A stretch of 64,000 nt of DNA from Rhizobium tumorigenes (GTDB lineage: Bacteria > Pseudomonadota > Alphaproteobacteria > Rhizobiales > Rhizobiaceae): the NCBI RefSeq assembly GCF_003240565.2, contig NZ_CP117259.1, positions 62,001-126,000 of the forward strand. Reading direction: 5' to 3'. The notes under the pieces were generated by a model, which searched no databases, was not told the origin of the DNA, and saw only the letters and a list, made by a program, of their open reading frames with translations. Both the position numbers and the translations under genes were made by a program. Positions within the stretch are counted from its first letter, which is position 1. Each line of letters opens with the position of its first letter. Of the stretch, positions 53,369 through 62,701 are shown piece after piece.

Positions 53369-53462
53369 TTTATCCTGGTCTTGGCTGCTATGCGCGCACG
53401 CGCTTTCCTTGCGTCGACCGTCAGGGTGATCGTCGACAGAAGGAGAGAATTCGGAGGCTAAA

Positions 53463-54821
53463 TCAGTGGGTCGACAGTTCCGTCTGGAACTCTTCGATCG
53501 AGCGCTCGAAGATGTCGAAGATATCGTTGATCTGGCTCTGTGTGGTGATCATCGGCGGGCACAGTGCCAGCGAATCGCCGATGGCCCGGGCTATCAGTCC
53601 GTTGTTTTGCAGGATGGCAAACAGCTTCGGCCCCAGCATGCCGGGCGCAAAGCCCTCTCGGGGCGCAAGTTCCAGCGCACCGATCAGGCCGGCGCCACGG
53701 GCTTCGATTGCCAGTGGGTGTTCGGCCAGGCCCTTGAGGCGTGACAGGAAGTTGCCGCTGAGATCGCGGACGTTGCCGACCAGATCGCGCTCCTCGATGA
53801 TCGCCAGGTTCTCCAGTGCCACCGCCGCAGCGACGGGATGGCCGGCGGCCGTCACGCCATGCCCGAAGGTGCCGATGACTTTGGATTCGTCAGCAATCGG
53901 CTGGTAGACCCGGTCGTTGATCAGCAATGCCGAGATCGGCAGGTAGGAGGAGGAAAGCTGCTTCGAGAGGGTCATGATGTCGGGACGCATATCGTAGGTG
54001 ATCGATCCGAACATGTTGCCGGTACGGCCGAAACCGCAAATCACCTCGTCGGCGATCAGCAGGATATCGTGCTTGGCAAGCACTGCCTGAATGGCGCTCC
54101 AGTAGCCCTCCGGCGGCACGATGACGCCGCCGGCGCCCATCAGCGGTTCGCCGATGAACGCTGCAATCGTTTCCGGCCCTTCGGCCATGATGATCTCTTC
54201 GAGCTCTGCGGCCAGCCGCGCCGAGAAGGCCAGCTCGCTTTCGCCGGGCTTGGCAAAGACGCGGTAGTGCGGGCACCCCGTGTGCAGGATACCCGGCATC
54301 GGCAGGTCGAACGAGCGATGGTTGTTCGGCAGTCCCGTCAGGCTGGCGCTCGCAAGCGTTACCCCGTGATAGCCTTTGACGCGGGAGATGATCTTCTTCT
54401 TGGCGGGAAGGCCCAGCGCATTGGCGCGATAGCGGATCATCTTGACGACGGTATCGTTGGCCTCAGAGCCGGAATTTGTGAAGTACGCCTTCGACATCGG
54501 CACAGGCGCCATGCCGATCAGCTTCTCTGCAAGGTCGACAGAAGGTGCGTGGCTCTTCTGCGTGAAAGTGTGATAATAAGGCAGCTTCTCCATCTGCCGG
54601 GCCGCAGCCTCGACAAGTCGTTTTTCGCCGAATCCGACGCCTACGCACCAGAGGCCCGACATGCCTTCGATGTATTTCTTGCCCTCGTTGTCGTAGACAT
54701 AGATGCCTTCGCCGCGCTCGATGACCAGTGGCCCTTCCGCCTCGTTCTTCCGCGCGTTCGTATAGGAATGCATGTGGTAGGCGGCATCGCGCGCCTCGAC
54801 GGAATTGGCTTTATAGGTCAC
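53463..54821 (-). CDS. Class III PLP-dependent aminotransferase
   Basis: This 452-residue omega/beta-alanine-type aminotransferase has FTNSGSEANDTVVKMIRYR (~112-130, PLP phosphate site), IADEVICGFGRTGNMFGS (~253-270, PLP Asp) and MTLSKQLSSSYLPISALLI (PLP Lys near 283). It starts with GTG at 54821, with AAGGAG 7 bases upstream. It transfers an amino group from a polyamine, beta-amino acid or GABA-type donor to pyruvate or a similar keto acid. The specific donor is not determinable. Likely co-transcribed with the ghrA-like gene. Confidence 0.88.
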   Translation of the reverse strand: MTYKANSVEARDAAYHMHSYTNARKNEAEGPLVIERGEGIYVYDNEGKKYIEGMSGLWCVGVGFGEKRLVEAAARQMEKLPYYHTFTQKSHAPSVDLAEKLIGMAPVPMSKAYFTNSGSEANDTVVKMIRYRANALGLPAKKKIISRVKGYHGVTLASASLTGLPNNHRSFDLPMPGILHTGCPHYRVFAKPGESELAFSARLAAELEEIIMAEGPETIAAFIGEPLMGAGGVIVPPEGYWSAIQAVLAKHDILLIADEVICGFGRTGNMFGSITYDMRPDIMTLSKQLSSSYLPISALLINDRVYQPIADESKVIGTFGHGVTAAGHPVAAAVALENLAIIEERDLVGNVRDLSGNFLSRLKGLAEHPLAIEARGAGLIGALELAPREGFAPGMLGPKLFAILQNNGLIARAIGDSLALCPPMITTQSQINDIFDIFERSIEEFQTELSTH

Positions 54822-55091
54822 GAGCGTCTCCTTGAATCATCCTCTGTCTACAGTGCAGCAGCGCGCCTTGTTGTCAACGACAGCGTCGCCTGTCCAAGCA
54901 ATAGCACTCATCTGGCAACGCCAACCCGCCACCCGACCGCAAACCATTTCCGATATTTAATAAGTCTCCCTTGCGATCACAAATTGGTGAACAAGTGTGA
55001 CCTGGCACCGGAACCTTTGTCTCGGCAGAGGGTTACAGACCCTGTGATACTCAGCCGAAATCGGCTCGATATATGAATAGGGAGTTCAAAC

Positions 55092-55418
55092 ATGTCCAAG
55101 ATGCTTTCTATCGCCGGCCTTAGCCTGGCCCTCGCCGGCAGCATTCTCGTCGGCTCAACGACTATTGCAAGCGCCCAGAACCTCGACATCCAGGTTGGCC
55201 CGAACGGCATACGTCCGGTCATCCGTGACCAAGACCGGGACCGCGGCCCACGCGGCGAATGCAGCCCCCGGGATGCCATGGCCGCAGCGCGCGACGAAGG
55301 ATACCGTCATCCGCGCATCGTTCGCGTCACCGATCGCCGCGTAGTGGTCGAAGGCATGACGGAAGAGGGTCTCGACCGTATCACCTTCGCCAACCGCCCC
55401 GGTTGCCCCGAAACCTGA
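55092..55418 (+). CDS. Small secreted protein of unknown function
   Basis: The protein has 108 residues, with a signal peptide (residues 1-28, ending IASAQ) and a mature part rich in Arg, Asp and Pro (VIRDQDRDRGPRGECSPRDAMAAARDEGYRHPRIVRVTDRRVVVEG). One Cys lies in ECSP and one near the end. Proteins of this kind recur in Rhizobiaceae. TAGGGAG precedes the ATG. A perfect hairpin with T-run follows. No function is recognised. Confidence 0.8.
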   Translation: MSKMLSIAGLSLALAGSILVGSTTIASAQNLDIQVGPNGIRPVIRDQDRDRGPRGECSPRDAMAAARDEGYRHPRIVRVTDRRVVVEGMTEEGLDRITFANRPGCPET

Positions 55419-55442
55419 TCGAAAATTATACGCAACCGCCTC

Positions 55443-55469
55443 AGCCCCGCTTTCACGAGCGGGGCTTTT
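55443..55469 (+). terminator. Rho-independent terminator after the small secreted protein gene
   Basis: AGCCCCGCT-TTCACG-AGCGGGGCT, a 9-bp perfect stem followed by TTTCGTT, 24 bases after the stop codon. Confidence 0.85.
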
Positions 55470-55561
55470 CGTTGCGGTGACGGCGCTCCTCCCAAGGGTG
55501 CTGGAGGTTCTGAAGCGCCTGTGCAACAAGCGTTTCGCTAACAGGACGAGTGGGCTGGATC

Positions 55562-56266
55562 ATGCGCTTGCTTTTGAAATTTCTGCGGATCGTCGCAATC
55601 ATGGCCGGTCTGGTCGTTGCCTGCGGGATAGCGGGCGTTCTCGTACCCCACTCGCCTGCCCAAGATTTCGCCGGCACATCCAAAAACCATCGCATCCTCA
55701 TCCTCAGCAACCCGATCCACACGGATATCGCCATCCCGGTCGATGACGAACTTCGCAGGGAGTTCGATTTCCTGCCATCCGCGGGTCTCGATTTCAATCT
55801 CGATGGTGTCCGCTATGTCATCTTCGGATGGGGCGGGCGGGCGTTCTACACGGAGACGCCGACATGGTCGCAGCTTAAGACCGTCCCGGTCCTTAAAAGC
55901 CTGACCCTCGATCGCTCCGTCATGCATGTGGAACTCGCCGGAGAAATTCCGGTCGGCAGCGCCTATGCCATGACGGTCAATCTCGATGACGGCGGTATGG
56001 CAGAGTTGCGAAACGCAGTGCGCCAAACCTTTGCCGAAAGCGCCGGCGCCCCTTCGCGCCTCGATGGCTTCGCCTACGGTCCCTACGACGCGTTTTACGA
56101 GGCCAACGGGTATTTCAACGTGATCGCGGGCTGCAATACCTGGACTGCAGCCATGCTGCGGCGCGCGGGTGTCACCACGGGATGGTGGACGCCCCTGCCC
56201 TTCATGCTGCGACTGGCGCTCCGGCTCCACAACGGTGCCGAGAGCCTTCCCGCCGTGTCGTCCTAG
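55562..56266 (+). CDS. TIGR02117/DUF2459 family protein
   Basis: This 234-residue protein has one N-terminal membrane segment (residues ~5-28) and the DUF2459 body: ILSNPIHTDIAIPVDDELR, FGWGGRAFYTETPTWSQL, NVIAGCNTWTAAMLRRAGVTTGWWTPLPF. The His in NPIHTD and the Cys in GCNTW are conserved in the family and recall a Cys-His hydrolase pair. A GTG four codons upstream is an alternative start. Its function is unknown. It precedes a two-component system by about 70 bases on the same strand. Confidence 0.85.
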   Translation: MRLLLKFLRIVAIMAGLVVACGIAGVLVPHSPAQDFAGTSKNHRILILSNPIHTDIAIPVDDELRREFDFLPSAGLDFNLDGVRYVIFGWGGRAFYTETPTWSQLKTVPVLKSLTLDRSVMHVELAGEIPVGSAYAMTVNLDDGGMAELRNAVRQTFAESAGAPSRLDGFAYGPYDAFYEANGYFNVIAGCNTWTAAMLRRAGVTTGWWTPLPFMLRLALRLHNGAESLPAVSS

Positions 56267-56337
56267 AACGGGGACGGCAAAGACGCCAACCGGTACCGGC
56301 TCTCGTCATATGGCGGGCTTGGTCTTATAGTCGCCGG

Positions 56338-57006
56338 ATGAGGATTCTCCTGGTCGAAGACAATCGCGAACTCGCATCCTGGCTCGGCAAGGCGCTGAGG
56401 CAGGCGCATTATGCCGTCGACATCGTCCATGATGGCGAGGATGCCGAGCATTCGCTGAAAGTTGCCTTCTATGCTGCCGTCGTTCTCGATCTTTCGTTGC
56501 CGAAGCTCGATGGGTTGACGCTGCTCAAGCGCCTGCGGCAGGGCGGAAACAAGGTGCCCGTCATTATCCTGACGGCGAATGCCAGCCTCGACGGTCGCGT
56601 CGCCGGGCTCGATAGCGGCGCCGACGACTACCTCGCCAAACCCTTCGAGATGCCCGAGCTCGAGGCCCGCATCCGCGCGCTGGTTCGCCGCGGCCACGAC
56701 CGGGCAGCACCCGAGATCGTCGTCGGAGATCTGTTCTTCGACGGCGGGACGCGGCAGTTCAAGCTGGCGGGCGATCTCCTTGCCCTGACGCCGCGCGAAC
56801 ACTCCGTTCTGGAGCATCTGGTAATGCGGGTCGGCGTGACAGTCAGCAAGGACCGATTGTCGGAAAGCGTCTTCGGGTTCGACGACGCGGCCGATCCGAG
56901 CGCCATCGAGATATATGTGCATCGCGTCCGCAAGAAGCTGGAGGGCAGCAGCGTCCAGATCGCCACCCTGCGCGGCCTCGGCTACATGTTGCGCCATGCG
57001 GAGTGA
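56338..57006 (+). CDS. OmpR-family response regulator (TctD-like)
   Basis: The response regulator has 222 residues. The receiver domain (1-115) has acidic pair EDN (8-9), phosphoacceptor Asp in VLDLSLP (~residue 51), Thr in ILTAN and Lys in LAKPF. The C-terminal winged helix (~125-220) ends with VHRVRKKLEGSSVQIATLRGLGYML. The ATG of the kinase overlaps its last codons by 11 bases. With the kinase it probably regulates the convergent ABC importer downstream (inference). Confidence 0.93.
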   Translation: MRILLVEDNRELASWLGKALRQAHYAVDIVHDGEDAEHSLKVAFYAAVVLDLSLPKLDGLTLLKRLRQGGNKVPVIILTANASLDGRVAGLDSGADDYLAKPFEMPELEARIRALVRRGHDRAAPEIVVGDLFFDGGTRQFKLAGDLLALTPREHSVLEHLVMRVGVTVSKDRLSESVFGFDDAADPSAIEIYVHRVRKKLEGSSVQIATLRGLGYMLRHAE

Positions 57007-58423
57007 GGGCGACATCGGCTTCCTTGCAAGGCCATCCCGACTCTTCGCAAGATTGCGCGACAGCCTGCGTGTCCAGCTGCTGACCTGGGTACTGCTGACG
57101 CTCGCCGGCGTCATCTGCGTCAATCTGTATCTGAGCTACAAGTCGGCGGAGGCCACGGCCGATCTCGTCACCGATCACACGCTGCTTGCCGCCACACGGG
57201 TGATCGCCGAGGCGATGCGGGTCGATGCTTCAGGCACGGTGGAGGCCAACATTCCGCCGGCGGCACTCGAGATGTTCGACACCGGTTTCGGCGACCGGGT
57301 GTTCTACCAGGTCATCACCGCATGGGGTGGACTTGTGGCCGGCCTGCCGGACCTGCCGCAGCCGAAGGCGCCGCAGCAGGCCGAGGACGGCGTCTTCCGC
57401 GGCGATCCGGTGCGGGCGATGACGCTGATCCACCCGATCGTAGGTCTCGGCGAAGACGGGACCATTTCGGTGACGGTGGCCGTCACCCATAACAGCCAAT
57501 ACGCCATGCGCCGCCGCCTTTGGCTCTCGGATTTCACCAAGCAGCTGGCTCTGGTGGTTATCGCCAGCCTTGTGACGATCATCGGCCTGCAGCGGGGGCT
57601 GGCGCCGGTGCTCAGGCTGCGTGATGCAGTCAGGGAACGCGGCCGCAACCGGCTCGATCCGCTGTCGCCGGATATGGTGCAGAGCGAGCTGCAGCCGCTT
57701 GTCCATGCGCTCAACGACCATATGGAGCGGGTACAGAACCAGATGGCGGCCCAGCGCCGATTTGTCTCCAATGCCGCCCACCAGCTGCGCACGCCGTTGG
57801 CGCTGATCTCGACGCAGGCAAGCGTCGCCGCGCGCGAGGGCGATCAGACAAAGCGCGACGAGGCGCTGCAGGCGTTGCGCTTGAGCACCCGACAGGTAAC
57901 GCGCCTTGCCAGCCAGCTGTTGACGCTGTCGCGCGCCGAGCCCGGCAGCCGGCGGCCACGCAGCGATGTCATCGATCTCGCCGCCACCGCACGGCAGGTG
58001 CTGGAAAGCCAGGCGGAGGAGGCGCTGCGCCGCAATATCGATCTGGGACTGGAGGCCGAAGGGCCCGTGCATGTCGAGGGCGACGGCACGATGCTGCGCG
58101 AGATGCTGGTCAACCTCGTCGATAATGCGTTGCGTTACGGCTGTCGCAAGGGCGGCGTCGTCACCGTTTGCGTCCACCGCGATGGTGCGACGGCGATCCT
58201 GACGGTCGAGGACGACGGTCCAGGCATCGCGGAGGTGGAGCGCGGGCCGGTGTTTGAGAGGTTCTACAGGGTGATGGGCACGGAATCCGAAGGAAGCGGT
58301 CTCGGTCTGGCCATCGTGCGCGAGGTCGTCGACGGCGCTGGCGGCACGGTCGAACTCAGCGAGGCTTCGGCGGGTGGCCTGCTTGTCACCATCCGCCTGC
58401 CGCTGGCCGTCGTGCTGCCATAG
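56996..58423 (+). CDS. Sensor histidine kinase (TctE-like, 2CSK_N sensor)
   Basis: This 475-residue membrane kinase has first and second membrane segments at about residues 27-46 and 182-202 around a periplasmic 2CSK_N-type sensor (LVTDHTLLAATRVIAEAMRVDASGTVEANIPPAALEMFD, FYQVITAWGGLVAGLPDLP). The HisKA domain has SNAAHQLRTPLALISTQ (phosphorylated His near 262). HATPase_c has NLVDNALRYG and EDDGPGI. TctE-like sensors respond to carboxylates or other small anions. A strong terminator follows. Confidence 0.92.
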   Translation: MRSEGDIGFLARPSRLFARLRDSLRVQLLTWVLLTLAGVICVNLYLSYKSAEATADLVTDHTLLAATRVIAEAMRVDASGTVEANIPPAALEMFDTGFGDRVFYQVITAWGGLVAGLPDLPQPKAPQQAEDGVFRGDPVRAMTLIHPIVGLGEDGTISVTVAVTHNSQYAMRRRLWLSDFTKQLALVVIASLVTIIGLQRGLAPVLRLRDAVRERGRNRLDPLSPDMVQSELQPLVHALNDHMERVQNQMAAQRRFVSNAAHQLRTPLALISTQASVAAREGDQTKRDEALQALRLSTRQVTRLASQLLTLSRAEPGSRRPRSDVIDLAATARQVLESQAEEALRRNIDLGLEAEGPVHVEGDGTMLREMLVNLVDNALRYGCRKGGVVTVCVHRDGATAILTVEDDGPGIAEVERGPVFERFYRVMGTESEGSGLGLAIVREVVDGAGGTVELSEASAGGLLVTIRLPLAVVLP

Positions 58424-58424
58424 A

Positions 58425-58450
58425 AAAGGCCGGGAGGTGCCCCGGCCTTT
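58425..58450. terminator. Bidirectional terminator between the kinase and the ABC permease
   Basis: AAAGGCCGGG and CCCGGCCTTT form a perfect 10-bp stem with a 6-base loop, between convergent genes. Confidence 0.87.
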
Positions 58451-58474
58451 GACTGTCGTCGTGTGATCGGATGC

Positions 58475-59356
58475 CTATTGGGCATCCATATGCTGCTGCG
58501 GCCGCCACTTGGCGAGGCGGTTTTCCACCATCGTCATGATGAACTCTGCAATCAGCGTAACAATCATCACCAGGATAATGGCGGCGAACATGCCGGCAGC
58601 GTCGAAGGTACCCTTCGCAATCGAGATCAGCTGGCCGATGCCGTAGCGGGCGCCGACGAACTCGCCGACGATGGCGCCGATGATCGCAAAGCCGAAGGAC
58701 ACATGCAGGCTGGCGAAAATCCAGCTCATCGCCGACGGTACGATCACTTCCCGTGTCACCTGCCAGTCGGAGGCGCCGAGGATGCGGGCATTGGCAATCA
58801 TGTTGCGGTCGGCTTCACGCACGCCCTGGAAGGCGTTGGCGAAAACTACGAAGAACACCATGATGAAGGCGAGTGCTACCTTCGACGCAAGGCCGAGGCC
58901 CATGATCATGATGAAGATCGGCGCCAGCACGACGCGCGGGATGGAGTTGATCGCCTTGATGTAGACCGAGAAGATGTCGGCCAGGAACCGGTTGCGGCCA
59001 AGGCCGACGCCGACGAGGACCCCGGTGATCGAACCTGCGAAGAAGCCGATCAGGGCTTCCTCCATGGTGACCCAGAGATTGTACCAGAGCGAACCTTCGG
59101 TCGTGCCCTCGGTCGCCCATTCGTAGAGGCGTGAGGCAATGGAGCTCGGGCTGGAATAGAAGAACGGGTCGATTATGTTGAAGCGCGACGTCAGTTCCCA
59201 GAGCGCGATCGTTATGACGAGAATGGCGATCTGCCAGAACAGGACAAGCTGCTTGCGCCGGGCGATCAGCTTCAGCGCTGCTGCTTCGATCTCGGCATCC
59301 GAGGTGCCGGCGCGGAAAATCGGCGCGATGCCGGTTTCGAGTGTGGTGATTGACAT
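58475..59356 (-). CDS. ABC transporter permease of the SsuC/TauC type
   Basis: This 293-residue inner-membrane protein has about six hydrophobic segments and the permease EAA-like motif region READRNMIANARILGASDWQVTREVIVPSAMSWIFASLHVSFGFAIIGAIVGEF. The start at 59356 has GGAGG 9 bases upstream. It works with the ATPase (14 bases upstream) and the binding protein to import a small organic compound such as a sulfonate, nitrate-like anion or pyrimidine precursor; the substrate is not evident. Confidence 0.9.
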   Translation of the reverse strand: MSITTLETGIAPIFRAGTSDAEIEAAALKLIARRKQLVLFWQIAILVITIALWELTSRFNIIDPFFYSSPSSIASRLYEWATEGTTEGSLWYNLWVTMEEALIGFFAGSITGVLVGVGLGRNRFLADIFSVYIKAINSIPRVVLAPIFIMIMGLGLASKVALAFIMVFFVVFANAFQGVREADRNMIANARILGASDWQVTREVIVPSAMSWIFASLHVSFGFAIIGAIVGEFVGARYGIGQLISIAKGTFDAAGMFAAIILVMIVTLIAEFIMTMVENRLAKWRPQQHMDAQ

Positions 59357-59370
59357 GATCCGATCCTCCC

Positions 59371-60195
59371 TCAGGCTGCTTCGCTGGCGCGGCGATAGCT
59401 GGTTTCGACCTCCTGGCGGAGATCCTCCCAGATGGTCTTGCAGTAATCGATGAAGGTCTGCTCGTAGCGGATCTCCGAGACGACGCGCGGACGCGGGAGA
59501 TCGATCTTGTAGACCGACTTGACCGTCGCCGGTCCTGCCGTCAGCACATAGACCTTGTCGGCCAGCGCCACGGCTTCCTCGAGATCGTGGGTGACGAAGA
59601 CGACGGACGCCTTGCGCTCGGCCCAAAGCTTCAGCAGCTCCTCATGCATGACAGTGCGCGTCTGCACGTCGAGCGCCGAGAAGGGCTCGTCCATCAACAG
59701 GATTTCCGGCTCGTTGATGAAGGTCTGGGCCAGCGAGACGCGCTTGCGCATGCCGCCCGAAAGCTGGTGGGGATAATGGTGGAGGAAGCGCGTGAGACCG
59801 ACGCGTGCCAGCCAGTCCTTGGCGAGGCGCTCGGCTTCTGCCTTCGACTTGCCGCGAAACAGCGGTCCGGCCATGACGTTGTCGATGACGTTCTTCCACG
59901 GAAACAGCGCATCCGTCTGGAAGACGAAGCCGACGCGCGGATCGATGCCGTCGACCGGACCGCCCATCAGGCGAACTTCGCCGGCGCTCGGCTTGTTGAG
60001 GCCGGTTACGAGATTGAGGGTCGTTGACTTGCCGCAGCCTGTGGGGCCAACGACGGCGACGAATTCGCCGCGCTCCACGGTCATGTTGAAGTCGCGAAGT
60101 GCCGTCAGCGACTTGCCGGTCGGCGAGACGAAGCGGCGGCTGACATTGATCAGCTCGATCGCCGGTCCCTGGGCGTTATCCTGTTGCATTTTCAT
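59371..60195 (-). CDS. ABC transporter ATPase of the SsuB/TauB type
   Basis: The ATPase has 274 residues, with Walker A GPTGCGKST (~50-58), Q-loop FQTDALFPWKNV, signature LSGGMRKRVSLAQ (~146-158) and Walker B ILLMDEPFSALD with HDLEEAVALAD. It belongs to the nitrate/sulfonate/taurine class. A perfect hairpin separates it from the binding-protein gene upstream, consistent with lower expression of the membrane complex than of the binding protein. Confidence 0.92.
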   Translation of the reverse strand: MKMQQDNAQGPAIELINVSRRFVSPTGKSLTALRDFNMTVERGEFVAVVGPTGCGKSTTLNLVTGLNKPSAGEVRLMGGPVDGIDPRVGFVFQTDALFPWKNVIDNVMAGPLFRGKSKAEAERLAKDWLARVGLTRFLHHYPHQLSGGMRKRVSLAQTFINEPEILLMDEPFSALDVQTRTVMHEELLKLWAERKASVVFVTHDLEEAVALADKVYVLTAGPATVKSVYKIDLPRPRVVSEIRYEQTFIDYCKTIWEDLRQEVETSYRRASEAA

Positions 60196-60248
60196 ACCTG
60201 ATGCGTGCCTGTCTAGGGGCGTGCACGCCTTGCCCCGGACGATCGATG

Positions 60249-60278
60249 GCCCGCTTCCGACGTCTGCCGGAAGCGGGC
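60249..60278 (-). other. Intercistronic hairpin between binding-protein and ATPase genes
   Basis: GCCCGCTTCCG and CGGAAGCGGGC form an 11-bp perfect stem with an 8-base loop between the binding-protein stop and the ATPase start, without a T-run on the minus strand. It fits a 3' RNA-stabilising or partial-termination element. Confidence 0.7.
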
Positions 60279-60285
60279 AAAAGCG

Positions 60286-61299
60286 TTACTTGACGTTCTT
60301 GACGTATTCCGTCGTGTACGTCTTCGACAGGTCGATCTGCTTGCCCTTGACGTTCTTCGAGAACTCCGAGAGCACGGTCAGGACTGTCTTCGGGCCATCT
60401 TCCGGCATCACGCCATCCGGCGTGAACATACCCTTGCCGGCTTCGAGCGCCTTGATGTAACCGTCCTTGTCGCCGACGTAGAAATCCTTCGGCATCTTGT
60501 CGGCGATCTCGGCTGCAGAATGCGTGTTGATGAAGCGCAATGTCTTGACGAAGGCGTTGGCCAGCTTCTGGGCCTCTTCCTTGTGGCTGTCGATCCAGGC
60601 ATTTTCCATGTAGAAGGAAGCCGCAGGATAGGTGCCGCCAAGGGCTGCTCGTGTCGATTCGACGGTGCGCATGTCCACCAGGATCTTCGCCTCGTCTGTC
60701 TTCAGCATGCGCGAAATTGTCGGTTCGGTGGTCATGCCGGCCTGGATCTGGTCCTGCTGCATCGCGGCGATGAATGTGCCGCCAGCGCCGACGGGAATGG
60801 TCACCACGTCGCCTGGCTTCAGGCCAGCCTTGGATGCCATGTACAGCGTCAGGAAATTGGTCGAAGAGCCGAGGCCGGTGACGCCGAGATTCTTGCCCTT
60901 GAAATCGGCAGGCGACTTGATTTCGGGGTGCTTGGTCGACACGAGTTCGACTTCGCCGGGCGCCTGGCTGAACTGCACGAGGGATTCCACGAACTTGCCT
61001 TTCGCCTGCAGGTCGACGCAATGGTCATAGAAACCGACCACGCCCTGGACGGCGCCGGCCAGCAGCTGGTTCTCGGCGTCGACGCCGGCCGCTTCGTTCA
61101 GCAGCTCTACATCCAGACCTTCGTCCTTGAAGTAGCCGAGCGCTTCCGTCAGCTTGGCCGGCAGGTAGATCTGCTTTTCGAAGCCGCCGACCATGATGGT
61201 GATCTTGTCAGCAGCTTTAACAGTGGTGGTCGCACCGAGCGATGCAGCGGCCATGACGGCGGAAAGGGCGACGCAATGAAAAAATGCGTTGGAACGCAT
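60286..61299 (-). CDS. ABC transporter substrate-binding protein, NMT1/THI5-like
   Basis: This 337-residue protein has a signal peptide (residues 1-29, ending VKAA). The NMT1/SsuA fold is recognisable (IYLPAKLTEALGYFKDEGLDVELLNEAAGVDAENQLLAGAVQGVVGFYDH, LGVTGLGSSTNFLTLYMASKAGL, GGTYPAASFYMENAWIDSHKEEAQKLANAFVKTLRFI). It is the first gene of the importer operon. Related proteins bind sulfonates, nitrate, riboflavin or thiamine precursors. The ligand cannot be named. Confidence 0.92.
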   Translation of the reverse strand: MRSNAFFHCVALSAVMAAASLGATTTVKAADKITIMVGGFEKQIYLPAKLTEALGYFKDEGLDVELLNEAAGVDAENQLLAGAVQGVVGFYDHCVDLQAKGKFVESLVQFSQAPGEVELVSTKHPEIKSPADFKGKNLGVTGLGSSTNFLTLYMASKAGLKPGDVVTIPVGAGGTFIAAMQQDQIQAGMTTEPTISRMLKTDEAKILVDMRTVESTRAALGGTYPAASFYMENAWIDSHKEEAQKLANAFVKTLRFINTHSAAEIADKMPKDFYVGDKDGYIKALEAGKGMFTPDGVMPEDGPKTVLTVLSEFSKNVKGKQIDLSKTYTTEYVKNVK

Positions 61300-61502
61300 G
61301 GGATATCTCCTCCTGTTGTTGGCACCGTTCTCACCCCTTGTCGGGCGTGGGCTCCTCCACGATGCTTCTGCAACTTAGCGCTCCAACCTTTCATTCCGCT
61401 TTCAGTTGAAAACTTACCCGAAGCATCCGCAATCTTTACTCGCGATGCCTGTGCGAAAGCGCTAGACCGCCTATATCGCTGACGACCTGGAGAAGGACAA
61501 AC

Positions 61503-61805
61503 ATGAAAATCGCGCTTGCAGCCCTCGCCCTGCTTTGCCTCACCTCGCCCGCGCTGGCGATATCGCGCTACATCTCGACCGACCGGACCTGCGGCGACGT
61601 GCAGCAGATCATTGCCGGAGAAAAAGCGGTCCTGCTGCGCTATTCGTCGCGCCGCGGCAACATACAAGTCTATGATCGCTATGTGACGGACAGCGCCCAA
61701 TGCGACTTCGGATCCTATGCCGCAAGCGCCTACGTTCCGACCAGCGACAATCCCAGCTGCCCGGTTCGAAACTGCCGCTCGTCCTCGGTTCTTCAGCCCC
61801 GATAA
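61503..61805 (+). CDS. Small secreted cysteine-containing protein
   Basis: The protein has 100 residues, with a signal peptide (residues 1-19, ending PALA) and four cysteines in the mature part (RTCGDV, AQCDFG, PSCPVRNC), suggesting two disulfides. GGAGAAGG lies 7-8 bases before the ATG. Similar small proteins occur in Rhizobiaceae without known function. Monocistronic. Confidence 0.8.
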   Translation: MKIALAALALLCLTSPALAISRYISTDRTCGDVQQIIAGEKAVLLRYSSRRGNIQVYDRYVTDSAQCDFGSYAASAYVPTSDNPSCPVRNCRSSSVLQPR

Positions 61806-61988
61806 CAGTCGCGCTGGCTGATCAAAATTTATGCGGTTTGTGAAAGTTGCATGCAGAACGCATTTTTTGCACGACACGTGTCGTTTTTCGAACAAATTTG
61901 GCATATAACGTACCGCAGCGTTTTCCTGAGCATTCCAAGTGGTTGAATGTTAAGGTTGTCATCGCCTTTTGATCCAGGAGACTGTGCA

Positions 61989-62447
61989 GTGACTGCAAAA
62001 GTACCAAACCCAATCGACATTTACGTCGGCTCACGAGTTCGTATGCGACGGCTGATGCTGGGTATGAGCCAAGAGCGGCTTGCCGACCAGATCGGCGTCA
62101 CATTCCAGCAGGTCCAGAAATACGAAAAGGGCACCAACCGCATCGGTGCCAGCAGACTGCAGACGATTGCTGGCGTTTTAGCGATCCAGGTCAGCTTCTT
62201 CTTTCAGCAGGACAATTCCCAGTCCATCACGACAGATGGCATCGGGCACCTGAACGGCCTTGACGACCTTTCCGAATTCCTGACCTCGAAAGAGGGACTG
62301 GGGTTGAACAAGGCTTTCATGAAAATCGGTGACGCCGGCATTCGCCAGTCTATCCTGACGCTCGTAACATCACTCGCCGACGCGTCCGAAGCGGCACCGG
62401 CGGCAGTCGCGGTGACGACAGAAGCTCCCATTACACTGCACCATTGA
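61989..62447 (+). CDS. XRE-family (Cro/CI type) transcriptional regulator
   Basis: This 152-residue protein has an N-terminal helix-turn-helix at about residues 12-66 (VGSRVRMRRLMLGMSQERLADQIGVTFQQVQKYEKGTNRIGASRLQTIAGVLAI) followed by a helical C-terminal domain. The GTG at 61989 was chosen because AGGAG lies 8 bases upstream; the longer frame includes untypical sequence. The form matches the numerous short XRE regulators of Rhizobiaceae. A terminator follows. Confidence 0.87.
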   Translation: MTAKVPNPIDIYVGSRVRMRRLMLGMSQERLADQIGVTFQQVQKYEKGTNRIGASRLQTIAGVLAIQVSFFFQQDNSQSITTDGIGHLNGLDDLSEFLTSKEGLGLNKAFMKIGDAGIRQSILTLVTSLADASEAAPAAVAVTTEAPITLHH

Positions 62448-62479
62448 AGCACGGTCGTTTGACCGCTGCCATAGCCTAG

Positions 62480-62514
62480 CGCACGTCCTATGAAATCAGG
62501 GCGTGCGTTTTTTT
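62480..62514 (+). terminator. Rho-independent terminator after the XRE gene
   Basis: CGCACGTCCT and AGGGCGTGCG pair with one mismatch, loop of 8, followed by seven T residues. Confidence 0.87.
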
Positions 62515-62701
62515 AGCTGGCACCGCCAGAGCTTCCGGGAACATTGGCGAGTCGCTTGCATATAAATTCTTTTTAAAGTTGTAACTAAAAATGAGCCGCA
62601 CCCAAGCGCTGTGTCACGGCTGTTGTCACGCGCCAACGTTCAGTGCCTGCGCTATAGAAGCCCCGGAATGCGAACAAATCGGCAGCGCATGTGGGGCAGC
62701 A

